Assembly: GCA_017528825.1 (NCBI GenBank)
Contig: JAFXOI010000020.1
Location: 1-41,400 of the forward strand
Source: Elusimicrobiaceae bacterium
Lineage (GTDB): Bacteria; Elusimicrobiota; Elusimicrobia; Elusimicrobiales; Elusimicrobiaceae
DNA: 41,400 bases
Direction of reading: 5' to 3'
The translations under genes were made by a program, and so were the position numbers. The first letter of the stretch is position 1. Each line of letters begins with the position of its first letter. Under the pieces are notes generated by a model, which ran no database searches, had not been told where the DNA came from, and saw nothing but the letters and a program-made list of their open reading frames with translations. Below are positions 15,455 through 22,178 of this stretch, one piece after another.

Positions 15455-15899
15455 AAAACCCGGAACTCTATTTGCTTTTTTGTTGTTGATATTGTGTGGC
15501 GTACTCACGTGGTTTTTTGTCGTGGCGGAGGATTTTTACGATTATACAGCCGGTTCTGTAGAGAGTGCCGCCTCTTCGGTGCCACTCGATAAAGACGATT
15601 TAACCAAACTAACCACCCCCACGCAGGAAAAGTTAAATACAGAAATCAAATTCCGCAATTTTTTTATTACTGTCCCCGGGGCTAAAAAGGTAGAGTTGCA
15701 AGCTGATTTTAACGGATGGGGAAAAGTGCCGCTTGTCTTAAAATCCTATGCGCGAGGCTATTTTGAAATTTCACTGGCTTTGGCGAGCGGTGAATATAAA
15801 TATGTCTTTGTGGTGGACGGAAAAGATGTTTTAGACCCCAGTAATTTAGACCGCGTAGAAGAAAACGGGCGGATGGTATGCATCAAAACAGTCAAGTAA
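15444..15899 (+). CDS. Membrane-anchored protein with glycogen-binding (AMPK/CBM48-like) domain
   Basis: The product is 151 residues: an N-terminal membrane anchor (LFAFLLLILCGVLTWFFVV, about 8-27), a polar linker, then a beta domain from about 75 to 148 with the glycogen-binding pattern VELQADFNGWGKVPL, YFEISLALASGEYKYVFVVDG and DPSNLDRVEENG. The domain would face the outside if the anchor is N-in. ATG at 15444 has GGGAG upstream and overlaps the radical SAM gene by 11 nt. Such domains bind alpha-glucans in enzymes; as a lone anchored domain its ligand is unknown. Confidence 0.75.
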   Translation: MNNKKPGTLFAFLLLILCGVLTWFFVVAEDFYDYTAGSVESAASSVPLDKDDLTKLTTPTQEKLNTEIKFRNFFITVPGAKKVELQADFNGWGKVPLVLKSYARGYFEISLALASGEYKYVFVVDGKDVLDPSNLDRVEENGRMVCIKTVK

Positions 15900-16381
15900 A
15901 AAATTCATGGGTTCTTAGCTCTTCCTCTCCTGCTCAAACACAAGCCTTAGCACAACGTTTCGCGGCTTTATTGCAGGGCGGGGAGATTATCTTTTTGCGG
16001 GGGCCCATCGGGGCAGGAAAAACCATTTTTGTAAAGGGAATTGCCCAAGCATTGGGTTTGAAAAGTTCCCCTACTAGCGCCAGTTTCAGCCTGATGAAAC
16101 GATACCAAAATCGCCAATATACCTTGTTCCATATTGACCTTTTTCGCTTGACGGAAGGAGAGGTGTTTAATTTGGGATTTGAAGAGATGTTGGAGGATGA
16201 AAAAGCCATTATTCTGGCGGAGTGGCCGGACCCGCTGGCACACATGATGCCGGCAGATCGTTTGGAAATGACTTTTACGTTAACCGGTGGGGATAGTCGT
16301 CAAATTACCTTGCAAGCACACGGAACGGTTTCTCAGAATTTAGCGGAGCATATATGCAAAACAAACAACCTGTCATTTTAG
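15878..16381 (+). CDS. tsaE: tRNA t6A biosynthesis ATPase TsaE
   Basis: TsaE is the small P-loop ATPase of the TsaB-TsaD-TsaE complex that makes threonylcarbamoyladenosine at position 37 of ANN-decoding tRNAs. The product is 167 residues with Walker A FLRGPIGAGKTIFVKGI (about 38-54), the switch-like SPTSASFSLMKRY and FHIDLFRL (Walker B region). LAEWPDPL near 110 is typical. It overlaps the preceding gene by 22 nt and tsaB by 28 nt, so all are translated from one message. Confidence 0.92.
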   Translation: MHQNSQVKNSWVLSSSSPAQTQALAQRFAALLQGGEIIFLRGPIGAGKTIFVKGIAQALGLKSSPTSASFSLMKRYQNRQYTLFHIDLFRLTEGEVFNLGFEEMLEDEKAIILAEWPDPLAHMMPADRLEMTFTLTGGDSRQITLQAHGTVSQNLAEHICKTNNLSF

Positions 16382-17043
16382 CAATGGATAGCTCTAATCC
16401 TCTGTTATTGTTAGGAATAAAAAAAGGGGAGAAAATCTATAAATCCCAGCGACGCGGAATTAAGCAGGAACAATTTTTCCTGCCTGCCTTACAAAAATTG
16501 TTGGCTAAGGCAGATGCTTCTTTACCGGATATTAAACATATCTTTTTTGTACGCGGTCCGGGCCGGTTTACGGGAATTCGTATCTCGCTTACTTTTGCTT
16601 CCATGATGCAGGCTCTGAATGGGGCACGGGTATCCAGTGCTACTATTTTTGAAATTTTACAGACCCAAGTACATCATTCGCAGGCCTTTATTCGTTGGCA
16701 GCAGGACCATCCGCAAGGGATATTAGCCGTTGTGTTACACGCTTTTCGGGAAGAGTATTTTTTGCAACTTTTTAATTCGGAAAATGCTACCCCCATGTGG
16801 CTATCCAAAGAAGAATTATTAAATCAGTTGGCTAAACAAACGGCCCCCTTATATGTGGCGGGTATGGACAAGGAAGGACAATCCTTACAAACTTTGTTAG
16901 GAGATAAATACCGTTTGGCTCCCCTAGTAGATAGTCATATTCGCGTGCAAACTCTGCTTGAAATGGCCGCTAATCCTGTGTATGAGAAAAACGCATTAGA
17001 GCCGTTGTACTTAAAACCGGCGCGTTTTGAGTTGGGACAGTGA
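16354..17043 (+). CDS. tsaB: tRNA t6A biosynthesis protein TsaB
   Basis: This 229-residue ASKHA-fold protein partners TsaD in t6A formation. The start ILAMDSSNPLLLLGI is the phosphate-1-like strand. The family signature FFVRGPGRFTGIRISLTFA (about 65-83) matches the GPGSFTGLRIG consensus with an Arg in place of Ser. TsaB lacks catalytic residues and acts as a scaffold. It is flanked by tsaE and rimI with overlaps on both sides, the classical arrangement. The C-terminus ends LYLKPARFELGQ, typical of the family. Confidence 0.92.
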   Translation: MQNKQPVILAMDSSNPLLLLGIKKGEKIYKSQRRGIKQEQFFLPALQKLLAKADASLPDIKHIFFVRGPGRFTGIRISLTFASMMQALNGARVSSATIFEILQTQVHHSQAFIRWQQDHPQGILAVVLHAFREEYFLQLFNSENATPMWLSKEELLNQLAKQTAPLYVAGMDKEGQSLQTLLGDKYRLAPLVDSHIRVQTLLEMAANPVYEKNALEPLYLKPARFELGQ

Positions 17044-17471
17044 ATATACGTTTAGCCGTCAGAACCGATGCTCCTGCTTTGGCTGTCTTGGAACAGCGAC
17101 AACCGCGTGCAGCTGGTTGGGGAGAACATGGTTTTAGAACGGAATTAGAGCAACCGGCGGCGCGCATTTGGTGTGCAGAAGATGGGCAAATTATAGGATT
17201 TGTAGCCGTACGCCTGGCGGCCGGTCAATGTGAAATTTTGAACGTGGCGGTTGATCCGCAATACACGAAACAAGGCATAGGTTACGCCCTTTTGCAACGC
17301 GCATTGGCTGATTTGCAGGCGTGTGGAACGGAGCAAGTAAGTTTAGAGGCTGCCCAAGATAACACTGCGGCCAATGCCTTATACGCGAAAGCCGGATTTG
17401 CGATGTGGGGCCAACGAAAGGATTTTTACGGACAGGGGAAAGACGCTTGGATATGGGGAAAAAAATTTTAA
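17040..17471 (+). CDS. rimI: Ribosomal-protein-alanine N-acetyltransferase (GNAT)
   Basis: This GNAT acetyltransferase of 143 residues most likely acetylates the N-terminus of ribosomal protein S18. The acetyl-CoA loop is in YTKQGIGYALLQRAL (Q-x-x-G-x-G, about 80-94), preceded by the strand CEILNVAVDP and followed by VSLEAAQDNTAANALYAKAG and the FYG motif. The start is a GTG overlapping the tsaB stop. Position directly after tsaB supports RimI over other GNATs, though the substrate is not proven. Confidence 0.85.
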   Translation: MNIRLAVRTDAPALAVLEQRQPRAAGWGEHGFRTELEQPAARIWCAEDGQIIGFVAVRLAAGQCEILNVAVDPQYTKQGIGYALLQRALADLQACGTEQVSLEAAQDNTAANALYAKAGFAMWGQRKDFYGQGKDAWIWGKKF

Positions 17472-19021
17472 TTACATTGCTGAGTTTTGGCCTGGTAACG
17501 GTAGGTGCTTGTTTGTTGGCTAAAGAGTTGCCCGTAAGCAAGCAAGGCCGGCAGGAAGCGGCTTTGTATTTGGAAATGTTGCAAGGATTTTTGGCCGAAA
17601 ATGATCAGAGACAAGAAGGTTGCTCTCATTATCAAAAAGCACTTTCTTATTCGCCGGACAATAAATATATTAAGCGACAGCTTTTGGTGTGTGCCATGGA
17701 GAAAAACGAGCTGGAGCAAGCGGCCCAATATGCTGATTTTATAAATCAGGAACCTAACGAAGCAGATGATTTCTCTGTATATGCTTTTTATCAATGGCGT
17801 CGCGGAGAGATAGCCAGTGCGCAAGAATACTACCAAAAAGCTTTACAACTGGCTCCGGATGATTCCCGTGCTTTATATCAATATGTGGTGTTGGTCAGCT
17901 CATTAGATTTAGACCGTGCGGTGGCTTTATTACAAGGGGCGAAATCTTCTTTGCCGGATCTTTCTGCCGCTTTAGATTATGAGACGGGCAATTTGTATCG
18001 TCAACATAAAAATTGGCAACAGGCTTTGAATTATTACCAGCGGGCATTGGATCAACAACCACGCTACGTAGAAGCGCGTTTGGCGCGGGCAGAAATTTTT
18101 GAAAAACTTTCCCGATATTTTTTAATGATGCATGAATTTGAAGAGTTAGAAAAAATAGGCTATCATAATGCGCAAATGTTCTCTCGTATGGGATCTTTTT
18201 ACGTACTGGTAAAAGATGAAAAACGTGCCAAAAGTTATTTTTTGAAGGCGAAAGAGGAAGATTTTTCAGAGAATATAGCGGGCTACTTTTTAGCGGTATT
18301 TGCCGAGCAAGAGGGAGATTTTTTGCAGGCGGCGAAATACTTACAAGAAACGGCCGATTATCCGAAAAATGCGGCGCGATGGCTACAAGTGAGCTTTTAT
18401 CAGCAACAAGTCGGAGAGGAACAACAAGCCTTAAAAACATTAGAGCAAGCCTATCAGCGTTTTCCTCAAAATGTAGAAATAGGATATTTTTACGGACTAC
18501 TCTTACAAGATGAAAAGCAATATAGTCGTTCGGCCAAGGTGCTCAAGGGTGTGTTAGTTACCAATCCCGATTATGAAAATGCCCGCTTAGCCTATGCCTT
18601 TGCTTTAGATGGATGTAAAAAGTACAAACAAATGGAAGAGCAAGTCCGTTTGATTTTAGCTAAAAATCCACAACACCCGGCAGCGAATAATTTGCTAGGG
18701 TTTAGTTTGGCAGACCGAAATACGCGCTTGGAAGAGGCCGAGCAGTTGGTTACGAAAGCCGTGACGGCTGTTCCTACGGATCGGTCTTATATAGATTCAT
18801 TGGCGTGGGTATATTACCGACAGCATAAATATCCACAGGCTTTACAATTATTAAATAGTTTAGATGAAGAATTTATTTTGGAAAATCCGGACGCAGCTTA
18901 TCACTTAGGCGCTGTCTATGCGGCCCTGGGGGAAAACGAAAAGGCGATATTTTATTTGCAACAGGCGGCCGCTACTCAAAAACCCGCCGCTAAATTATTG
19001 CGTCAGCTCAAGAAGAAATAA
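17453..19021 (+). CDS. Exported TPR-repeat protein
   Basis: The product is 522 residues. An N-terminal signal sequence (MGKKILITLLSFGLVTVGAC) has Cys after V-G-A, so it may be a lipoprotein. The rest is a series of tetratricopeptide repeats; clear ones include YYQKALQLAPDDSRALYQYV, YYQRALDQQPRYVEARLARA and LEENPDAAYHLGAVYAALGE-like helices at the end. TPR proteins scaffold complexes, often in envelope assembly or pilus systems. The start at 17453 lies within rimI; a start 16 codons earlier would put polar residues before the signal. It is followed by the EIIA-like gene after 10 nt. Confidence 0.8.
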   Translation: MGKKILITLLSFGLVTVGACLLAKELPVSKQGRQEAALYLEMLQGFLAENDQRQEGCSHYQKALSYSPDNKYIKRQLLVCAMEKNELEQAAQYADFINQEPNEADDFSVYAFYQWRRGEIASAQEYYQKALQLAPDDSRALYQYVVLVSSLDLDRAVALLQGAKSSLPDLSAALDYETGNLYRQHKNWQQALNYYQRALDQQPRYVEARLARAEIFEKLSRYFLMMHEFEELEKIGYHNAQMFSRMGSFYVLVKDEKRAKSYFLKAKEEDFSENIAGYFLAVFAEQEGDFLQAAKYLQETADYPKNAARWLQVSFYQQQVGEEQQALKTLEQAYQRFPQNVEIGYFYGLLLQDEKQYSRSAKVLKGVLVTNPDYENARLAYAFALDGCKKYKQMEEQVRLILAKNPQHPAANNLLGFSLADRNTRLEEAEQLVTKAVTAVPTDRSYIDSLAWVYYRQHKYPQALQLLNSLDEEFILENPDAAYHLGAVYAALGENEKAIFYLQQAAATQKPAAKLLRQLKKK

Positions 19022-19031
19022 GAGAAGGAAT

Positions 19032-19496
19032 ATGAACCATTTAACCAATATATCAATAGTACCTTTATTGGCAGACCGCATTGTTTTGTGTGCTGCGGGA
19101 CAAACCAAAGAGAAAGTATTATCTCAACTAGTAAAATTAATTTGTCGTGCGGTACCTAGTTTAGATGCTTCTTCCCTGCAAAAGCAACTTTTGCAACGCG
19201 AGCAAACGATGTCTACTACTTTAGATACAGGACTAAGCATTCCTCATATACGTGTTGACGAGGTGGAACAAGTGACGGCCGCTTTAGCCATTTTGCCCGA
19301 AGCATTGCCCGATACAAACGGCAAACAGATTAAAGCCATGTTTTTATTTTTATCTCCAAACCGGCCGGCCTTTTTTCAACAACATCTACAATTACTGGCT
19401 CATTTAGCCGAAACTTTTACGCCGGAGTTGTTAACTCGTTTGTCTTGTCTAGTCACTACGCAGGAAGTATTAGAAGAATTGGGAAAAAAGCAATAA
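19032..19496 (+). CDS. PTS EIIA type-2 domain protein (PtsN-like)
   Basis: This is a single-domain EIIA of the fructose/nitrogen type, 154 residues. The phospho-accepting His is in TLDTGLSIPHIRVDEV (about residue 72), equivalent to the TGIGNGIAIPH motif. The C-terminal half (QHLQLLAHLAETFT) has the LLA.LA helix of the family. No sugar-permease domains are attached, which suggests a regulatory PtsN-like role, but no HPr or EI gene lies in the window. AGAAGGA precedes ATG at 19032. Confidence 0.8.
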   Translation: MNHLTNISIVPLLADRIVLCAAGQTKEKVLSQLVKLICRAVPSLDASSLQKQLLQREQTMSTTLDTGLSIPHIRVDEVEQVTAALAILPEALPDTNGKQIKAMFLFLSPNRPAFFQQHLQLLAHLAETFTPELLTRLSCLVTTQEVLEELGKKQ

Positions 19497-19509
19497 GTTG
19501 TATAAATGC

Positions 19510-19515
19510 TATAAT
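19510..19515 (+). promoter_or_regulatory. -10 box giving a leaderless peptide deformylase mRNA
   Basis: TATAAT with TGC in front ends 6 nt before the ATG at 19522, so transcription should begin at or next to the start codon. No Shine-Dalgarno sequence precedes the ATG. Confidence 0.6.
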
Positions 19516-19521
19516 ACGAAT

Positions 19522-20043
19522 ATGAAATATAAAGTGGTAAAATACGGCGACCCTATTTTGCGCCAGAAATTAAAACCAACCGATTTTTCCGTACTGGCTC
19601 CTATCTTGCCGCAATTGCTGGCGGATATGGAAGAGACCTGCTTGGCGGTGCACGGTGTGGGGTTGGCGGCCAATCAAATTGGGTTGGATTACCGCTTGGC
19701 TTTGATTTTAATTCCCGAATCTGAGAGAAAGAACGCTCCGTTAAAACGAGTGGTAATTATTAATCCGGAGTTTGTGGAAAAACAGGGCGAAGTGGTAGAG
19801 GAAGAAGGTTGTTTATCTTTACCCGGTCTGTGGGTGGAAGTTCCGCGTGCTACAGATGTAACGATTACGTGCCTCAATGAACAAGGCCAACGCGTGAAAA
19901 TCCGCGCCCGCGGTTTACTAGCTAAAGCCATTCAGCATGAAATGGATCACTTAGAAGGACATTTGTTTATTGATCATGCAGATCCTGCATTAAAACCTGC
20001 TATTAAAAAAGAACTCAAAAAGTTACGTCCTACTTGGGATTAG
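19522..20043 (+). CDS. def: Peptide deformylase
   Basis: This 173-residue metalloenzyme removes the formyl group from the initiator methionine of new proteins. All three motifs are intact: GVGLAANQIGLD (motif 1), EEGCLSLPG (motif 2, metal-binding Cys) and QHEMDHLEGHLF (motif 3, HExxH). The start at 19522 begins MKYKVVKYGDPILR, as in the family. There is no ribosome binding site; a -10 box ends 6 nt before the ATG, indicating a leaderless message of its own. A terminator follows at 20078-20099. Confidence 0.95.
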   Translation: MKYKVVKYGDPILRQKLKPTDFSVLAPILPQLLADMEETCLAVHGVGLAANQIGLDYRLALILIPESERKNAPLKRVVIINPEFVEKQGEVVEEEGCLSLPGLWVEVPRATDVTITCLNEQGQRVKIRARGLLAKAIQHEMDHLEGHLFIDHADPALKPAIKKELKKLRPTWD

Positions 20044-20077
20044 TTCTTCCGTTTCACGTTTTTAATTTACCAAAACA

Positions 20078-20099
20078 AAAACCACCTCGCGGTGGTTTT
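20078..20099 (+). terminator. Intrinsic terminator after def
   Basis: AAAACCACC/GGTGGTTTT with a TCGC loop, followed by CTATTTTT. Confidence 0.85.
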
Positions 20100-20156
20100 C
20101 TATTTTTGCAAAATGGTCGGGCAATAGAATTTGCACCAGTTGCAGATTTTTCAAAA

Positions 20157-20256
20157 AAAATCCTTTGAATCTAGACGCAGACAAGGAAGTGTGTACTGTA
20201 AAAGGCCGGAGGCCGAGGTACCCGACCGAGTCTGCAACAACGAGTCAAAGGATTTT
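20157..20256 (-). repeat. 100-bp palindromic element ending in a T-run
   Basis: AAAATCCTTTGA (20157-20168) pairs perfectly with TCAAAGGATTTT (20245-20256). An inner stem GCAGAC/GTCTGC (20177-20182 with 20230-20235) and an inner GGCCGGAGGCC add more structure. Read on the minus strand the outer stem is followed by eight T, so it could terminate the tRNA-Pro transcript. The size and nested stems are larger than a normal terminator and resemble a mobile palindromic repeat or small RNA. Confidence 0.55.
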
Positions 20257-20267
20257 AGATGAAAAAA

Positions 20268-20343
20268 TGGTCGGGGCGGCGGGATTCGAACCCACGACCT
20301 CACGGTCCCGAACCGTGCGCGCTACCAACTGCGCTACGCCCCG
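20268..20343 (-). tRNA. tRNA-Pro(CGG)
   Basis: The minus strand gives a complete cloverleaf: acceptor CGGGGCG/CGCCCCG, anticodon arm CACGG-TTCGGGA-CCGTG (anticodon CGG), T-arm GTGGG-TTCGAAT-CCCGC, discriminator A and encoded CCA. Confidence 0.95.
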
Positions 20344-20377
20344 TAAAACAACTTTACTGCTTAGTAACAAATCTAAA

Positions 20378-20452
20378 TGGTCGGGGAAGCGGGAATCGAA
20401 CCCGCGGTCTCTCGCACCCCAAGCGAGCACTCTACCACTGAGCCATTCCCCG
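20378..20452 (-). tRNA. tRNA-Pro(GGG)
   Basis: Minus-strand cloverleaf: acceptor CGGGGAA, anticodon arm CTCGC-TTGGGGT-GCGAG (anticodon GGG), T-arm GCGGG-TTCGATT-CCCGC, and encoded CCA. It lies 34 nt upstream of tRNA-Pro(CGG), so the two are probably one transcript. Confidence 0.95.
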
Positions 20453-20500
20453 ATAGATTGTCAAAATGTTTACGGCTACAAGTTGTGCCGTACTTATATT

Positions 20501-20839
20501 TTAGCATTCTTTGAGGATTTGTGAAAGAGTTTCTTTTATTTCTGTCAGAAATTTCACATCTACGGTGTTGGCTTTTTCACCGTATTTCAAACCATGTTTG
20601 GAGAGTTGCTTCTTGGCCCCTTCCAAGGTAAGTTTGTGCTTATAGATCAAATCTTTAATTTTGAGAATGGAATAAACATCTTCCTTGGTATAACGGCGAT
20701 GTCCGCTCTCAAGCCGAATCGGTTTAATTAAGCCAAATTCCGCTTCCCAGTAGCGTATAGAATACTCCGGCACGCCGGTGATGCGTTTGACGTCACCGAT
20801 GCTAAAGTAATCTTTCTGTTCAATTTCTTCCAAACTCAT
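20501..20839 (-). CDS. MerR-family transcriptional regulator
   Basis: The product is 112 residues with a full MerR DNA-binding domain: YFSIGDVKRITGVPEYSIRYWE, then GLIKPIRLESGHRRYTKEDV (wing) and KIKDLIYKHKLTLEGAKKQL. After about residue 85 only a short helix follows, with no effector domain, Cys cluster or cobalamin motif, so no inducer can be inferred. Its ATG is 6 nt downstream of a TATAAT box and lacks a ribosome binding site, pointing to leaderless expression. Confidence 0.88.
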   Translation of the reverse strand: MSLEEIEQKDYFSIGDVKRITGVPEYSIRYWEAEFGLIKPIRLESGHRRYTKEDVYSILKIKDLIYKHKLTLEGAKKQLSKHGLKYGEKANTVDVKFLTEIKETLSQILKEC

Positions 20840-20845
20840 ATAGAT

Positions 20846-20851
20846 ATTATA
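20846..20851 (-). promoter_or_regulatory. -10 box giving a leaderless merR-type mRNA
   Basis: Minus-strand TATAAT preceded by TGC, ending 6 nt before the ATG at 20839. No -35 box is evident. Confidence 0.6.
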
Positions 20852-20955
20852 GCAAAACCAAGTTATGAATCTTGTAAATAACTCTATTTGTTGTTTCTTC
20901 TTTTGTCGTTTTTCGTTACTCTACCCACCGTCATCTCATCTTAGTATCCCTTGTC

Positions 20956-20980
20956 ATCCCGCAATGTTGTAGTGCGGGAT
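20956..20980. repeat. Short intergenic palindrome
   Basis: ATCCCGCA (20956-20963) and TGCGGGAT (20973-20980) form a hairpin in the gene-free 20840-21119 interval, within the phrase GTCATCCCGC that recurs in dispersed intergenic repeats of many bacteria. Nothing else in the interval is supported apart from the flanking promoter and terminator. Confidence 0.4.
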
Positions 20981-21067
20981 AGGGTCTCGCAATAACGTTA
21001 TACTCCAAAATTTGAAGATCTTCCGGCTCAAGAATAAATACCGTAGATTATTATAAAACACAAAACA

Positions 21068-21092
21068 CCCCGCTTGCTACTTTCAAGCGGGG
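21068..21092 (-). terminator. Intrinsic terminator after the HIT gene
   Basis: CCCCGCTTG/CAAGCGGGG hairpin (21068-21076 with 21084-21092) followed on the minus strand by TGTTTTGTGTTTT. Confidence 0.8.
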
Positions 21093-21119
21093 CGCTTTTA
21101 ATGCTTCTTTCTGCAATAG

Positions 21120-21455
21120 TTATCCGGCGGGCCATAAAAAGCGTCTGCCGGCCATTAAGTGAAAGTGTAAATGGTCCACACTTTGTCCGGCGCCTTTGCC
21201 GTTATTAGTTACCAGACGGAAATCCGGTAAATTGTATTTCTTAGCCAAATCACGTGCGGCCAGTAATACTTTACCCAAGAGTTCCGCGTCGCCGTCTTGC
21301 GCTTCTGCCAAGCGGCTGATGTGTTTTTTGGGGATGATTAGTAAATGCGTGGGGGCTTGCGGATTTAAATCCTTAAAAGCGACCACGTCGTCATTCTCGT
21401 ACACGAGCTGACTTTTTACTTCCCCGCTTACAATTGCGCAAAATATACAGTTCAT
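21120..21455 (-). CDS. HIT-family nucleotide hydrolase (HINT-like)
   Basis: This 111-residue HIT protein begins MNCIFCAIVSGEVKSQLVYE and has the histidine triad in QSVDHLHFHLMAGR (H-x-H-x-H). THLLIIPKKHISRL near 50 is the usual core. HINT-type enzymes hydrolyse adenosine phosphoramidates or acyl-AMP. The CxxC near the N-terminus is common in bacterial members. I start at 21455 because the family begins there and a TATAAT lies 7 nt upstream; in-frame codons further upstream would add a spurious hydrophobic tail. Confidence 0.92.
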   Translation of the reverse strand: MNCIFCAIVSGEVKSQLVYENDDVVAFKDLNPQAPTHLLIIPKKHISRLAEAQDGDAELLGKVLLAARDLAKKYNLPDFRLVTNNGKGAGQSVDHLHFHLMAGRRFLWPAG

Positions 21456-21462
21456 AAATAGT

Positions 21463-21468
21463 ATTATA
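21463..21468 (-). promoter_or_regulatory. -10 box giving a leaderless HIT mRNA
   Basis: Minus-strand TATAAT ends 7 nt before the ATG at 21455, and no ribosome binding site is present. Unlike the other leaderless promoters it lacks the TGC extension. Confidence 0.55.
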
Positions 21469-21524
21469 TAAAAAGGATGTGCCAAAAACATATTCTTGTT
21501 AGAAAAGCAGTTAGAGGGGGCCCT

Positions 21525-22097
21525 ATGAAAAAATATATCTTGTTGTGCGGTTGTTGTTTGCTGACTGCATGTGCCGGTTTGTTAGGGGAAACAGACGGCT
21601 ACAAAATGAATACCTTACGGCAAACGCCGTATTATTTGACCACCGAGGCCGAACAAGTGGAAGATACTTGTCCGGGAAATGATATTCTCAAGCAATACAC
21701 TTGTACAAAAGATATGCCGGACGGCATGAGATGCTTTGATGCCTATATGGTACAGGGTAGTCCTGCCCCGGAGCAACGTTATACATTATTGCAAGAGAAA
21801 GTGGAAAAACAAACTGTTTCCGCTCAACCTGAGTGTCCGGCCAACATGCAACCCAATTGCCAATCCTTTTTACAGGCCTTGCAAGATAATTTGGAATTTT
21901 CATGGTATTTAGTCAATTTTCCATCTTCCTCTTTTGAAAAATGTCGGGAAACGTATGACTGTAAACGGATTGACTGTTACTTGCCGGATCATACGACCGG
22001 GCCGGAGCCGTCAGCCACTTTGGTTTCCTGTGTGTTCAAACGAAATCAATTGTTTTTTGTCGGCTCGGAAGTGACGTGCCGCAGAAAATTTCAATAA
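21525..22097 (+). CDS. Predicted lipoprotein, Cys-rich, unknown function
   Basis: The product is 190 residues. The signal peptide MKKYILLCGCCLLTACAG ends in the lipobox L-T-A-C. The mature part has about ten further Cys, many in short pairs (CPGNDILKQYTC, CRETYDCKRIDCYLP), suggesting disulfides in the periplasm or outer membrane. I do not recognise the family. ATG at 21525 has GAGGGGG upstream; earlier in-frame ATG codons would disrupt the signal peptide. It is divergent from the HIT gene and 81 nt before the PAS protein gene. Confidence 0.7.
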   Translation: MKKYILLCGCCLLTACAGLLGETDGYKMNTLRQTPYYLTTEAEQVEDTCPGNDILKQYTCTKDMPDGMRCFDAYMVQGSPAPEQRYTLLQEKVEKQTVSAQPECPANMQPNCQSFLQALQDNLEFSWYLVNFPSSSFEKCRETYDCKRIDCYLPDHTTGPEPSATLVSCVFKRNQLFFVGSEVTCRRKFQ

Positions 22098-22178
22098 TTT
22101 TGCCTTGCAAGAGTGTTGTGAATTTATTAGCATATAACAAACGGCGTGTTAAGCTGTGTTTACGTGTGAGGAGCGACT

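Noticed and set aside
18918-19031. N-terminal extension of the EIIA-like protein
   Set aside because: The extra residues overlap the TPR gene in another frame; the ATG at 19032 has a good ribosome binding site and matches the family start.
20106-20150. Sequence resembling a tRNA 3' end (minus-strand TTGCCCGACCA)
   Set aside because: Only the last bases match the tRNA-Pro ends; no T-arm or cloverleaf can be formed, so I do not call a tRNA fragment.
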